A DNA stretch of 64,000 nt from NCBI GenBank assembly GCA_963704585.1, contig OY969919.1, positions 1,240,001 through 1,304,000 of the forward strand, given 5' to 3'. Positions 53,424-61,293 of this stretch are shown here, one piece after another. The notes below the pieces were generated by a model, which saw nothing but the letters and a program-made list of their open reading frames with translations, was not told where the DNA came from and ran no database searches. Made by a program: the position numbers and the translations under genes. Position 1 is the stretch's first letter, and each line of letters begins with the position of its first letter. The stretch is from Bog-756 sp963704585. GTDB lineage: Bacteria; Actinomycetota; Acidimicrobiia; Acidimicrobiales; RAAP-2.

Positions 53424-54967
53424 CGCCGCCCGATCCCCGTGTACGCGAAGCCGATGCGGCGCAGCTGCGCGGGATCGAGGAGGTTCCTCGCGTCGACGAC
53501 CGACGGTGCCGCCATGCGCTGCTTGACCGCGGCGAAGTCGAGCCATCGGAACTCGTCCCACTCGGTGAGGACGACGACTGCGAGGGCGCCGTCGCAGGCC
53601 GTGTAGGCGTCGGGGTAGGCGAGCAGCGAGCCCGTCGACGGCGGGACGCGCCCGTCGGGGGTGAACCCGGGGAGCCCCGCAACCGGCACCGCCTTCCGAC
53701 CGCTCGGGACCTCGATCGTCGGGTCGAAGGCCTGCACCGTCGCACCCCCCTCCACGAGTCGGCGCAGCACCTCGACCGCCGGCGAAGCGCGCAGGTCGTC
53801 GGTGCCCGCCTTGAAGGTGAGTCCCCAGGCCGCGACGACCGCCCCGGTCAGCTCGTCCCCGTCCCCCGCGCCGCGTCCGGTGTCGACCGCGATGCGGACC
53901 TTGGTGACGACCCGTTCGAACTGCTCGTCGTTCGTCCGGATCGCGCCACGCAGGAACGAGAAGTCGTACCCGGCCTGCTCGCCGATGCGGACCAGCGCCT
54001 TGGTGTCCTTCGGGAGGCAGCTTCCCCCCCAACCGGGTCCCGGCCGCAGGTACTCGAAGCCGATCCGGCGGTCGTAGCCGAGACCGAGGATCACGTCGCG
54101 CACGTCCGCGCCCACCGCCTCGCACAGCCCGGCGACCGCGTTGACGAAGCTGAGCTTCGTCGCGAGGAAGGCGTTGGACGCGTACTTGATCGTCTCGGCG
54201 GTCGCGGCGTCGGTGATGAGGAGCGGTGCGTGGGTGCCGGCGAAGAGGTCGCCCACCCGGGCGGCAGAGGACTGGTCGTCGGCGCCGACGACGATGCGTT
54301 CGGGGTGGAGGCTGTCGGCGACCGCGGTCCCCTCGCGGAGGAACTCCGGATTCGAGACGACGGCCACGTCGTGCCTGCCGAGCACGCGCTCGACGACGAG
54401 CGTCGAGCCCACGGGCACCGTCGACTTGTTCACGATGACGGCGCCGGGCGCCAGCACCGGACCGATCTCCTCGGCGACCGCCTCCACATAGGAGAGGTCG
54501 GCCGAGCCGTCCTCGGCCTGGGGCGTCGGGACGCAGAGGAAGACGAATTCGGCGCCGTCGACCGCCGCCGCGGCCCCCACGACGAATCGGAGCCGGCCGG
54601 CGGCCTGTCCCTCGCGCACCAGCTCCTCGAGGTGCTCCTCGACGATGGGCACCCGGCCCGACTGGAGCATCGCGACCTTGTCGGGATCCGCGTCGCCACA
54701 GGTCACCCGGTGGCCGAGGTGGGCGAGGGTGGCCGCGGTCGGCAGGCCGACGTACCCCACACCGATGACCGCGACCGTCCGCCCACGACCGTGGGGCAGG
54801 ACGTGCACTGCCGCCCCGCCGTGCCCGAAGTAGGCGCCTGGCGCTCCGGGTTCCGCCGGGTCCGCGCCCGTGCCGCCCTCCGCACCCGCAGGCGCGCCCC
54901 GCCCCGCCGGGGTCATGACTGCGTCCCCGTCGTGGCGCTCGCCCCGTCCATGTCGGCTCCTGTTCAT
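53420..54967 (-). CDS. ugd: UDP-glucose 6-dehydrogenase
   Basis: A 515-aa NAD-dependent dehydrogenase oxidising UDP-glucose to UDP-glucuronate. The Rossmann motif is VAVIGVGYVGLPTAATLAHLG, then FLCVPTPQAEDGSADLSYV, VIVNKSTVPVGS, VVSNPEFLREGTAVAD, the lysine in ETIKYASNAFLATKLSFVN, and the catalytic cysteine in GWGGSCLPKDTKAL. There are about 60 extra polar residues before the Rossmann fold. The start is uncertain: ATG 54967 or ATG 54916, neither with a strong ribosome-binding site. It overlaps uxs. Confidence 0.92.
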   Translation of the reverse strand: MNRSRHGRGERHDGDAVMTPAGRGAPAGAEGGTGADPAEPGAPGAYFGHGGAAVHVLPHGRGRTVAVIGVGYVGLPTAATLAHLGHRVTCGDADPDKVAMLQSGRVPIVEEHLEELVREGQAAGRLRFVVGAAAAVDGAEFVFLCVPTPQAEDGSADLSYVEAVAEEIGPVLAPGAVIVNKSTVPVGSTLVVERVLGRHDVAVVSNPEFLREGTAVADSLHPERIVVGADDQSSAARVGDLFAGTHAPLLITDAATAETIKYASNAFLATKLSFVNAVAGLCEAVGADVRDVILGLGYDRRIGFEYLRPGPGWGGSCLPKDTKALVRIGEQAGYDFSFLRGAIRTNDEQFERVVTKVRIAVDTGRGAGDGDELTGAVVAAWGLTFKAGTDDLRASPAVEVLRRLVEGGATVQAFDPTIEVPSGRKAVPVAGLPGFTPDGRVPPSTGSLLAYPDAYTACDGALAVVVLTEWDEFRWLDFAAVKQRMAAPSVVDARNLLDPAQLRRIGFAYTGIGRR

Positions 54968-55025
54968 CGGCGTCCGCTCGTGCTCCCTCGTGCAGTGTCC
55001 GGTGCACAGTGTGCCCGACCGGCGC

Positions 55026-55967
55026 TCAGCCCTCCGTCGCAAGGGCGTCGACCAACCGTCCGAGCGCGTCCTCCCACTCGGGCAGCAGGGGCAGGCCGGA
55101 CAGACGGAGCGCCGCGTTGTCCAGCCTCGAGTTGGCCGGTCGCGGCGCAGGCCGGGGCGGGTCGAGCTCCGATGTCGCGATGGGTGTGACCAGGTCGGGA
55201 TCGAGGCCGCGTGCGGCGAGTGTCGCCCGGGCGAAGCCGAACCAGGTCGTCTCGCCCTGGTTGGTCACGTGGAACGTGCCGGGACGCCGGTCGAGGGCGA
55301 GTCGGACGATCGCACGCGCGAGATCCGCGGTGAAGGTCGGGGAGCCCCGCTGGTCGTCGACGAACCGGAGCGGACCGCCGGGTGCCGCCGCGCCGAGACG
55401 GAGGACCGTCTTGACCATGTTGGCACCGTGCGCGCCGGAGACCCACGCCGTCCTCACGACGGTCGCGTCGCCGACGATGGCGTGCACTTCGAGCTCACCG
55501 CCGAGCTTGCTCCTGCCGTAGACCGAACGTGGGTCGGGACCGTCCCACTCGTGGTAGGGCCGGTCGAGCGTGCCGTCGAAGACGTAGTCGGTCGAGACAT
55601 AGAGGAGGTGTGCACCGACCGCGGCGGCGGCCTCGGCGACGTGGCGCGTGCCGAGCGCGTTGACCGCGAACGCCGTGTCGGGCTCTGACTCGCAGGCATC
55701 CACCGCGGTGTAGGCGCCGCCGTGGAGCACGATCTCCGGCCGGAACTGGGTGACGACCTCGCGCACCGCCGTCCGGTCGACGAGGTCGAGGGTGTCGATG
55801 TCGGTGGTGAGGACGTCGAAGGCGCCGGCTGCGACCGCGGGCAGGATGTCGCCCCGACCGGAGACGGTGCGGCCGCCCACGGGCACCGCGCCCGCCAGCA
55901 CGTCGCGGAGGTCGCGGCCGAGCTGTCCGTTCCCACCGGTGACCAGCACCCGCCGTGGACGTGTCAC
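55026..55967 (-). CDS. rmlD: dTDP-4-dehydrorhamnose reductase
   Basis: A 313-aa reductase for the last step of dTDP-L-rhamnose synthesis. It has VLVTGGNGQLGRDLRDVL, LHGGAYTAVDACESEPDTAFAVN, YVSTDYVFDGTLDRPYHEWD, the catalytic SVYGRSKLGGELEV, and RTAWVSGAHGANMVKTVLRL. GTG 55967 overlaps the rmlB stop (GTGA). RmlC, the 3,5-epimerase between RmlB and RmlD, is not present in the window. Confidence 0.93.
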   Translation of the reverse strand: MTRPRRVLVTGGNGQLGRDLRDVLAGAVPVGGRTVSGRGDILPAVAAGAFDVLTTDIDTLDLVDRTAVREVVTQFRPEIVLHGGAYTAVDACESEPDTAFAVNALGTRHVAEAAAAVGAHLLYVSTDYVFDGTLDRPYHEWDGPDPRSVYGRSKLGGELEVHAIVGDATVVRTAWVSGAHGANMVKTVLRLGAAAPGGPLRFVDDQRGSPTFTADLARAIVRLALDRRPGTFHVTNQGETTWFGFARATLAARGLDPDLVTPIATSELDPPRPAPRPANSRLDNAALRLSGLPLLPEWEDALGRLVDALATEG

Positions 55968-57010
55968 GGGCCCGTGGTGCCGCCTGTTCCGGTGTCGGGA
56001 GGTCCGGCCACGGGAGCCCACGCGTCCTCGACCACCGGCGCCCGGTCGCGCAGGGGCTCCCACCAGCTGCGATTGGCCGCGTACCAGGCGACGGTCTCGC
56101 GCAGCCCCTCCGAGAAGTCGATCGTCGGCTCCCAACCGAGCGACGTGCGGATCTTGGTCGAGTCGAGCAGGTACCGGCGATCGTGGCTCGGCCGGTCGGG
56201 GACGATCTCCTTCAACGACGCGGGCTTGCCGGTCGCGTCGAGCACCGCGTCGGCGATCTGCTCGATGCTCGCCTCGACACCGCTCCCCACGTTGTACGTC
56301 TCGCCGACCTGCCCGTGCTGGAGGACGAGCTCCACCGCGCGGCAGTGGTCCTCGACGTGCAACCACTCGCGGCGGTTCTGGGTCGAGGCGTAGAGCGGGA
56401 GCGGGAGGTCGTCGAGTGCGCGGGCGGCGAAGAGCGGGATGACCTTCTCGGGGAACTGGTAGGGCCCGTAGTTGTTGCAGCAGTTGGTGATGGTGACGGG
56501 CAGGCCGAATGTCTCGGCGTACGCGCGGACCGCATGATCAGCGCCGGCTTTCGACGCGTTGTACGGGGTCCGCGGACGGTACGGCGTCTCCTCGGTGAAG
56601 CGTTCGTCCGAGTCGAGCGGAAGGTCCCCGTAGACCTCGCAGGTCGAGATGTGGTGGAACCGCGAGATCCCGTGGCGGCGCGCAGCCTCCGCGAGCGTCT
56701 GGGTGCCGAGCACGTTGGTACGGAAGAAGCGTCCGGGGTCGAGGACCGCGAGGCTGTTGTGCGACTCGGCGGCGAAGTGCACGATGACGTCGATCTGGTG
56801 CTCGGCCAGGGTCTTCGTGACCACCTCCAGATCGCCGATGTCGCCCTGGACGAAGGCGATCCGGTCCTCGACGTCCGCCAGGTTCGGACGGTTTCCCGCG
56901 TAGGTCAGCACGTCGAGGACGGCTACGCCGTCGCCGGGGTGCCGCTCGACCCAGTACCGCACGAAGTTCGATCCGATGAAGCCGGCGCCACCGGTCACGA
57001 GGAGCTGCAT
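55964..57010 (-). CDS. rmlB: dTDP-glucose 4,6-dehydratase
   Basis: A 348-aa NAD-dependent dehydratase making dTDP-4-keto-6-deoxyglucose. Signatures: LLVTGGAGFIGSNFVRYWVE, LDVLTYAGNRPNL, VHFAAESHNSL, HISTCEVYGDLPLD, catalytic TPYNASKAGADHAVRAY, and NCCNNYGPYQFPEKVIPLF. The C-terminal 25 residues are Pro/Gly/Thr rich and beyond the normal end. First gene of the nine-gene glycan operon, with TAGCAT 9 nt before the ATG. Confidence 0.95.
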   Translation of the reverse strand: MQLLVTGGAGFIGSNFVRYWVERHPGDGVAVLDVLTYAGNRPNLADVEDRIAFVQGDIGDLEVVTKTLAEHQIDVIVHFAAESHNSLAVLDPGRFFRTNVLGTQTLAEAARRHGISRFHHISTCEVYGDLPLDSDERFTEETPYRPRTPYNASKAGADHAVRAYAETFGLPVTITNCCNNYGPYQFPEKVIPLFAARALDDLPLPLYASTQNRREWLHVEDHCRAVELVLQHGQVGETYNVGSGVEASIEQIADAVLDATGKPASLKEIVPDRPSHDRRYLLDSTKIRTSLGWEPTIDFSEGLRETVAWYAANRSWWEPLRDRAPVVEDAWAPVAGPPDTGTGGTTGP

Positions 57011-57019
57011 GACGGGCCG

Positions 57020-57025
57020 ATGCTA
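57020..57025 (-). promoter_or_regulatory. -10 of the rmlB glycan operon (TAGCAT)
   Basis: TAGCAT lies 9 nt before ATG 57010 and may drive the operon running from 57010 to 47760. Confidence 0.45.
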
Positions 57026-57072
57026 GCCGTGGCATCCCGGACTTCCGGGTGCGCATGCGTGACGCGCGTCGC

Positions 57073-57898
57073 TCAGTCGGCAGGACGGAGGTGGACCACG
57101 TCACCGGCGACGACCTCGCGCATCGCGCCGCCGACGTCGACCTCGAGGTGTCCCTCGTCGGTCACGCCGGTCGCCGTGCCCTCGAACCGCTCGCCGGCGA
57201 GCTCCACGCGCACCCTGGTGCCGATCGTCGCGCAGCGTGCGCGGAGGTCCGCGGCCTGCCTTCTGCGACCGTCGGCGGTCGAGAGGTCCGCGACCCTCGG
57301 CTCGAGTGCCTCGAGGAGCGCGGCGAGCAGCGCGTCCCGTTCGACCGTCCTTCCGGTCAGCAGCCGGAGGGAGGTGGCCGTGCCGGCCAGGGCCTCGGGT
57401 AGATCGCCCTCGTCGGCCGGCCAGTTCACGTTGACCCCGATCCCGACCACGATCGGCGGGAGAGCGGCGGATGCGTCCGGTCGGGACCCGTTCGGCCCGG
57501 CGGGCTCCCGCGCCTCGGGGTCTGCTTCGGCGAGGTCCGCCTCGGCGAGCACGCCGGCCACTTTGCGCCCGTCGGGGCCGAGGAGGTCGTTCGGCCACTT
57601 GAGGTCGAGCCGGACCCCGGCAACGGTGTCGGCCGCGTCGAGCGCGGCCAGCGCGACGACGGCGGAAGCGAGATGACGGAGACCTGCCGGCAGCGCGGGT
57701 CGGAGGAGCACCGAGATGAGGAGGTTGGAGCCCGCCGGTGCCTCCCAGCTCCGTCCGAGGCGACCGCGTCCCGCGCTCTGGTGGTCGGCCACGGCGACCA
57801 CGCCCTCCGCCGCTCCCGCGCGCCTCGTCGAGGAGGTAGCGGTTGGTGGAGTCGATCTCGTCGAAGCGCCGGACGTCGGAGAACCGGGTACCCGGCAT
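57073..57898 (-). CDS. birA: Biotin-protein ligase without DNA-binding domain, frameshifted
   Basis: About 275 aa across two frames. From ATG 57898: FSDVRRFDEIDSTNRYLLDEAR, then after a 1- or 2-base indel in a GCGC run (57819-57826) EGVVAVADHQSAGRGRLGRSWEAP, LKWPNDLLGPDGRKVAGVLAEA, PPIVVGIGVNVNWPADEG and a C-terminal beta domain ending at 57073. These are the biotin-AMP loop (GRGRLGR), the catalytic lysine region and the central domain. There is no N-terminal helix-turn-helix, so it cannot be a BirA repressor. It faces the carboxylase subunit that carries its biotinylation site. TAGGGT lies 7 nt before the ATG. Confidence 0.87.
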
Positions 57899-57904
57899 GG
57901 CACA

Positions 57905-57911
57905 TACCCTA
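57905..57911. promoter_or_regulatory. Overlapping divergent -10 elements of birA and the carboxylase gene
   Basis: On the plus strand TACCCT (57905-57910) is 7 nt before GTG 57918. On the minus strand TAGGGT (57911-57906) is 7 nt before the birA ATG 57898. The two hexamers share five base pairs, so polymerase can occupy only one at a time. Confidence 0.5.
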
Positions 57912-57917
57912 CGGGCC

Positions 57918-57998
57918 GTGACAGTGTGGAGGCGCCGGAGCGCCCCGCATGGTGGCACCGCCAGAGACCGTTCCGACTCGAAAGGCCCAGCGTGCTGA
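57918..57998 (+). CDS. Putative leaderless upstream ORF of the carboxylase gene (26 aa)
   Basis: GTG 57918, 7 nt after TACCCT, opens a 26-codon basic frame (VTVWRRRSAPHGG...KGPAC). It ends with TGA at 57996-57998, two nt past the GTG start of the carboxylase gene. Ribosomes loading at the leaderless 5' end would finish this frame on the carboxylase start. It may act in coupling or attenuation, or may be chance. Confidence 0.4.
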   Translation: MTVWRRRSAPHGGTARDRSDSKGPAC

Positions 57999-59767
57999 AG
58001 AAGGTTCTCATCGCCAACCGGGGGGAGATCGCGGTCCGGGTGATCCGGACGTGTCGCGAGCTCGGGGTGGCCACCGTCGCCGTCTACTCGGAGCTGGACC
58101 GCGACGCGATGCACGTTCGCCTTGCGGACGAGGCCCACGCGCTCGGCGGTCAGACCGCAGCCGAGAGCTATCTCAACACCGGGGCGATCCTCGACGTCGT
58201 ACGCCGGAGTGGGGCCGATGCGGTGCACCCCGGGTACGGCTTCTTTTCGGAGAACACCGATTTCGCCCGTGCGATCACCGATCTCGGCGTCGTCTTCGTC
58301 GGTCCGCCGCCCGAGGCGATCGAGATCATGGGCGACAAGATCAGCGCGCGCCACGCCGCCGAGAAGGCGGGCGTCTCGGGCGTCCCGGGCCGGACCGAGG
58401 TGCTCCAGTCCGCCGACGAGATCGTCACCTTCGGCGAGGAGCACGGCTGGCCGGTCGCGATCAAGGCCGCCTACGGCGGTGGAGGCCGCGGGATGAAGGT
58501 GGTCGCCGGTCCGGACGACGCCACCGACGCGCTCGAGTCGGCCCGGCGCGAGTCCGCTGCGTACTTCGGGCGGGACGAGTGCTACGTCGAGCGCTACCTG
58601 GCCTGGCCGCGCCACATCGAGATGCAGGTCATCGCCGACGAGCACGGCAACACCCTCTGGCTCGGCGAGCGCGACTGCTCCGCACAGCGCCGCCACCAGA
58701 AGCTGGTCGAGGAGAGCCCGGCGCCCAACTTCCCCGACGACGTCCGGCACGCCATGGGTGAGGCGGCGGTCCGGGTGGCCGAGGCCTGCGGCTACCGGAA
58801 CGCCGGTACGGTCGAGTTCCTCTTTCAGGACGGCGAGTTCTACTTCCTCGAGATGAACACGCGCCTCCAGGTGGAGCATCCGGTCACCGAGCTGGTCACC
58901 GGGCTCGACCTCGTCGAGTGGCAGCTGCGTGTCGCGGCCGGCGAGCCGCTGGGCTTCGGCCAGGAGGACGTCGAGCGGCGCGGGCATGCGATTGAGATCC
59001 GGATCAACGCGGAGGACCCGGCGGGCGGTGCGTTCGTCCCCTCGCCGGGGACGATCACCCGCTTCGTCCCGCCCGGCGGTCCCGGGGTCCGGCTCGACGC
59101 CGGCTACGGATCCGGTGACGCGGTCAGCCAGTTCTACGACAACCTCGTCGCCAAGCTCATCGTCTGGGGGCACGACCGCGAGGCCGCGCGCAACCGGATG
59201 CTGCGGGCGATCGACGAGACGCACATCGAGGGCGTCGCCACCACGCTGCCGGCGGACATCGCGATCCTCTCCCATCCCGACTTCGTGGCCGGCGAGCACT
59301 CGACCAACTGGGTCGAGCACTCGCTCGACCTCAGCGAGCTGCCCACCCGCGAGCCGGCGGCGCTCCCCCCCGAGCCGGCCGGCGACCACGTCCCGCGGGT
59401 GCTCCGCGACGTGACCGCGGAAGTCGACGGGCGGCGCTACCAGGTCAAGCTCTGGGTCCCCGACGTCGGCGACGTCGTCGCCCCGAACGGTCCCGGCGCC
59501 GCGGCGAAGGGCGCGGGCCCGAAGCGCCCAAAGGCCGCGGCCTCCGCTGCCGGATCCGGTACGGTGGCGGTCCCGATGCAGGGCACCATCGTGAAAGTGC
59601 TCGTCGCGGTCGGCGACTCGGTGGAGGTCGGGCAGACCGTCTGCGTGCTCGAGGCGATGAAGATGGAGAACAACGTCAACGCGGAGAAGGGCGGGACCGT
59701 CAAGGACGTCAAGGTCTCCGTCGGCGACTCGGTGGGTCCCGGTGACGTCATCGCCGTGATCGAGTAG
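57992..59767 (+). CDS. Acetyl/propionyl-CoA carboxylase alpha subunit (biotin carboxylase + BCCP)
   Basis: A 591-aa AccA3-type protein. The biotin carboxylase part starts VLKKVLIANRGEIAVRVIRTC and has YLNTGAILDVVRRSGADAVHPGYGF, the ATP loop AAYGGGGRGMKVV, ERDCSAQRRHQKLVEE, the active-site EFYFLEMNTRLQVEHPVTE, and GHAIEIRINAEDP. After a short linker, the C-terminal biotinyl domain carries the biotin lysine in CVLEAMKMENNVNA. It carboxylates biotin for a separate carboxyltransferase beta subunit, which is not in this window. GAAAGG about 8 nt before GTG 57992 may be a ribosome-binding site. Confidence 0.94.
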   Translation: MLKKVLIANRGEIAVRVIRTCRELGVATVAVYSELDRDAMHVRLADEAHALGGQTAAESYLNTGAILDVVRRSGADAVHPGYGFFSENTDFARAITDLGVVFVGPPPEAIEIMGDKISARHAAEKAGVSGVPGRTEVLQSADEIVTFGEEHGWPVAIKAAYGGGGRGMKVVAGPDDATDALESARRESAAYFGRDECYVERYLAWPRHIEMQVIADEHGNTLWLGERDCSAQRRHQKLVEESPAPNFPDDVRHAMGEAAVRVAEACGYRNAGTVEFLFQDGEFYFLEMNTRLQVEHPVTELVTGLDLVEWQLRVAAGEPLGFGQEDVERRGHAIEIRINAEDPAGGAFVPSPGTITRFVPPGGPGVRLDAGYGSGDAVSQFYDNLVAKLIVWGHDREAARNRMLRAIDETHIEGVATTLPADIAILSHPDFVAGEHSTNWVEHSLDLSELPTREPAALPPEPAGDHVPRVLRDVTAEVDGRRYQVKLWVPDVGDVVAPNGPGAAAKGAGPKRPKAAASAAGSGTVAVPMQGTIVKVLVAVGDSVEVGQTVCVLEAMKMENNVNAEKGGTVKDVKVSVGDSVGPGDVIAVIE

Positions 59768-59780
59768 CGAGGAGCCGGCG

Positions 59781-60959
59781 GTGTCGGTCGACGTCGGTTC
59801 GGTCGAGACGGCCAAGGAGACCGCGCTCGCGTCGATCGACGCAGCTCTTGCCGAGCTCGTCTCGCTCAGCCACCGCATCCACGACGCGCCCGAGCTCGCG
59901 TTCGAGGAGGAGCGCGCCGCCGCCTGGACCGCCGACCGGCTCGCGAGCGCCGGCTTCGACGTCGAGCGCGGGGTCGCCGGGATGCCCACGGCGTACCGCG
60001 CACGGACCGGATCCGGCCCGCTGGTCCTCGCGATCTGCGCGGAGTACGACGCGCTGCCGGGCATCGGACACGCCTGCGGGCACAACATCATCGCGGCGAC
60101 CGCGGTCGGTGCGGGCCTCGGGCTGGTCGCGCTCGCCGACCAGCTCGGCATCACCGTCCAGGTGCTCGGGACGCCCGCCGAGGAGGGGGGCGGGGGCAAG
60201 GTGACCATGCTCGAGCACGGTCTCTTCGAGGGCGTCCACGCCGCGCTCATGGTCCATCCGTGGCCGGGCGACCGCCTCGAGGCGACCTGCCTCGCGGTCT
60301 CGCACTTCGACGCGACGTACCACGGGAAGGGGGCGCACGCGTCGGCGGCGCCCTGGGAGGGCGTCAACGCCGGTGACGCCATGGTCGTCGCACAGGTCGC
60401 CCTCGGGCTCCTCCGCCAGCAGCTCCCCCCGGGCGACCAGGTCCACGGCGTCGTCCTCGAAGGCGGCCGCGCGGCGAACGTCATCCCCGACGAGGTCGTG
60501 GGACGGTTCATGTGCCGGTCGCGGACGCTTGCCGGTCTCGAGGCCCTCGAACACCGGGTGCACGCCTGCTTCGACGCAGGCGCCACGGCGACGGGCACGT
60601 CGATCACGTACGCGTCGCTCGCGCCGGTCTACTCGCACATGGTGAGCGACCCCGATCTGCTCGCCGCCTATCGCGCCAACGCCGAGCGGCTCGGCCGCAC
60701 TTTCGAGCTGGACGACGAGGGAGCCCCGCGGCCGACGCTCTCGACCGACATGGCCAACGTCTCGCTCGCGGTTCCCTCCATCCACCCGCTGCTCGGCATC
60801 GAGGCCGACGGGTCCGTCAACCACCAGCCGGAGTTCGCCGCTGCCTGCGTGACCGGGTCGGCGGACACCGCGGTGCGGGAGGGTGCCCTCGCGATGGCCT
60901 GGACGGCGATCGACGCGGCCGTCCCCGGCCCGCTCCGCGAGCGCCTGCTCGCGGGCTGA
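59781..60959 (+). CDS. M20 family metallopeptidase/amidohydrolase
   Basis: A 392-aa M20D-type hydrolase close to AbgA/AbgB and PM20D2 proteins. Zinc-site regions are AICAEYDALPGIGHACGHN (D and H ligands), GTPAEEGGGGKV (catalytic Glu-Glu), and a late NHQPEFAAACVT (H). The dimerisation domain has HFDATYHGKGAHASAAPWEGVNA. Probable activity is hydrolysis of an N-acyl or aminoacyl amide bond in the cytoplasm. GTG 59781 starts 13 bp after the carboxylase stop, with GAGGAGCCGG upstream. Confidence 0.85.
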   Translation: MSVDVGSVETAKETALASIDAALAELVSLSHRIHDAPELAFEEERAAAWTADRLASAGFDVERGVAGMPTAYRARTGSGPLVLAICAEYDALPGIGHACGHNIIAATAVGAGLGLVALADQLGITVQVLGTPAEEGGGGKVTMLEHGLFEGVHAALMVHPWPGDRLEATCLAVSHFDATYHGKGAHASAAPWEGVNAGDAMVVAQVALGLLRQQLPPGDQVHGVVLEGGRAANVIPDEVVGRFMCRSRTLAGLEALEHRVHACFDAGATATGTSITYASLAPVYSHMVSDPDLLAAYRANAERLGRTFELDDEGAPRPTLSTDMANVSLAVPSIHPLLGIEADGSVNHQPEFAAACVTGSADTAVREGALAMAWTAIDAAVPGPLRERLLAG

Positions 60960-60975
60960 TCGAGGTCGCGACCGC

Positions 60976-60981
60976 TACCCT
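60976..60981 (+). promoter_or_regulatory. -10 of the YdeI-like gene (TACCCT)
   Basis: TACCCT lies 6 nt before GTG 60988; leaderless spacing. Confidence 0.5.
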
Positions 60982-60987
60982 TGACCC

Positions 60988-61260
60988 GTGGGTGTGGGAA
61001 GCCAGCGGCTGCCGGGTGGCGTGGTGCACCGGCTCCCTCCGGACCTGCGGACCACACTGCTCGAGCATCCGGCGGCGCTCGCCGCGTGGCGGGACATCAC
61101 GCCGCTGGCCCGCAATGAGTTCATCTGCTGGGTCGAGGACGCGAAGCAGTCGACGACCCGTGAGCGCCGCATCCGCCGCACCAAGGAGGAGCTGGAGGAC
61201 GGCATGCGCCGGCCGTGCTGCTGGCCCGGGTGCAGTCACCGGGAGCGCAACGGCCGGTAG
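60988..61260 (+). CDS. YdeI/OmpD-associated family small protein
   Basis: A 90-aa protein matching the C-terminal helical domain of YdeI/OmpD-associated proteins: LPPDLRTTLLEHPAALAAWRDITPLARNEFICWVEDAKQSTTRERRIRRTKEELEDG, here quoted only by its ends as one continuous helical repeat. The family is tied to stress or bacteriocin tolerance in enterobacteria, but its chemistry is unknown. The last residues contain a C-C-x-x-x-x-C cluster (RPCCWPGCSH). GTG 60988 lies 6 nt after TACCCT. Confidence 0.82.
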   Translation: MGVGSQRLPGGVVHRLPPDLRTTLLEHPAALAAWRDITPLARNEFICWVEDAKQSTTRERRIRRTKEELEDGMRRPCCWPGCSHRERNGR

Positions 61261-61293
61261 TGCCCTGGGCGCCGCAGTTCGTCGGCGGCGGAG

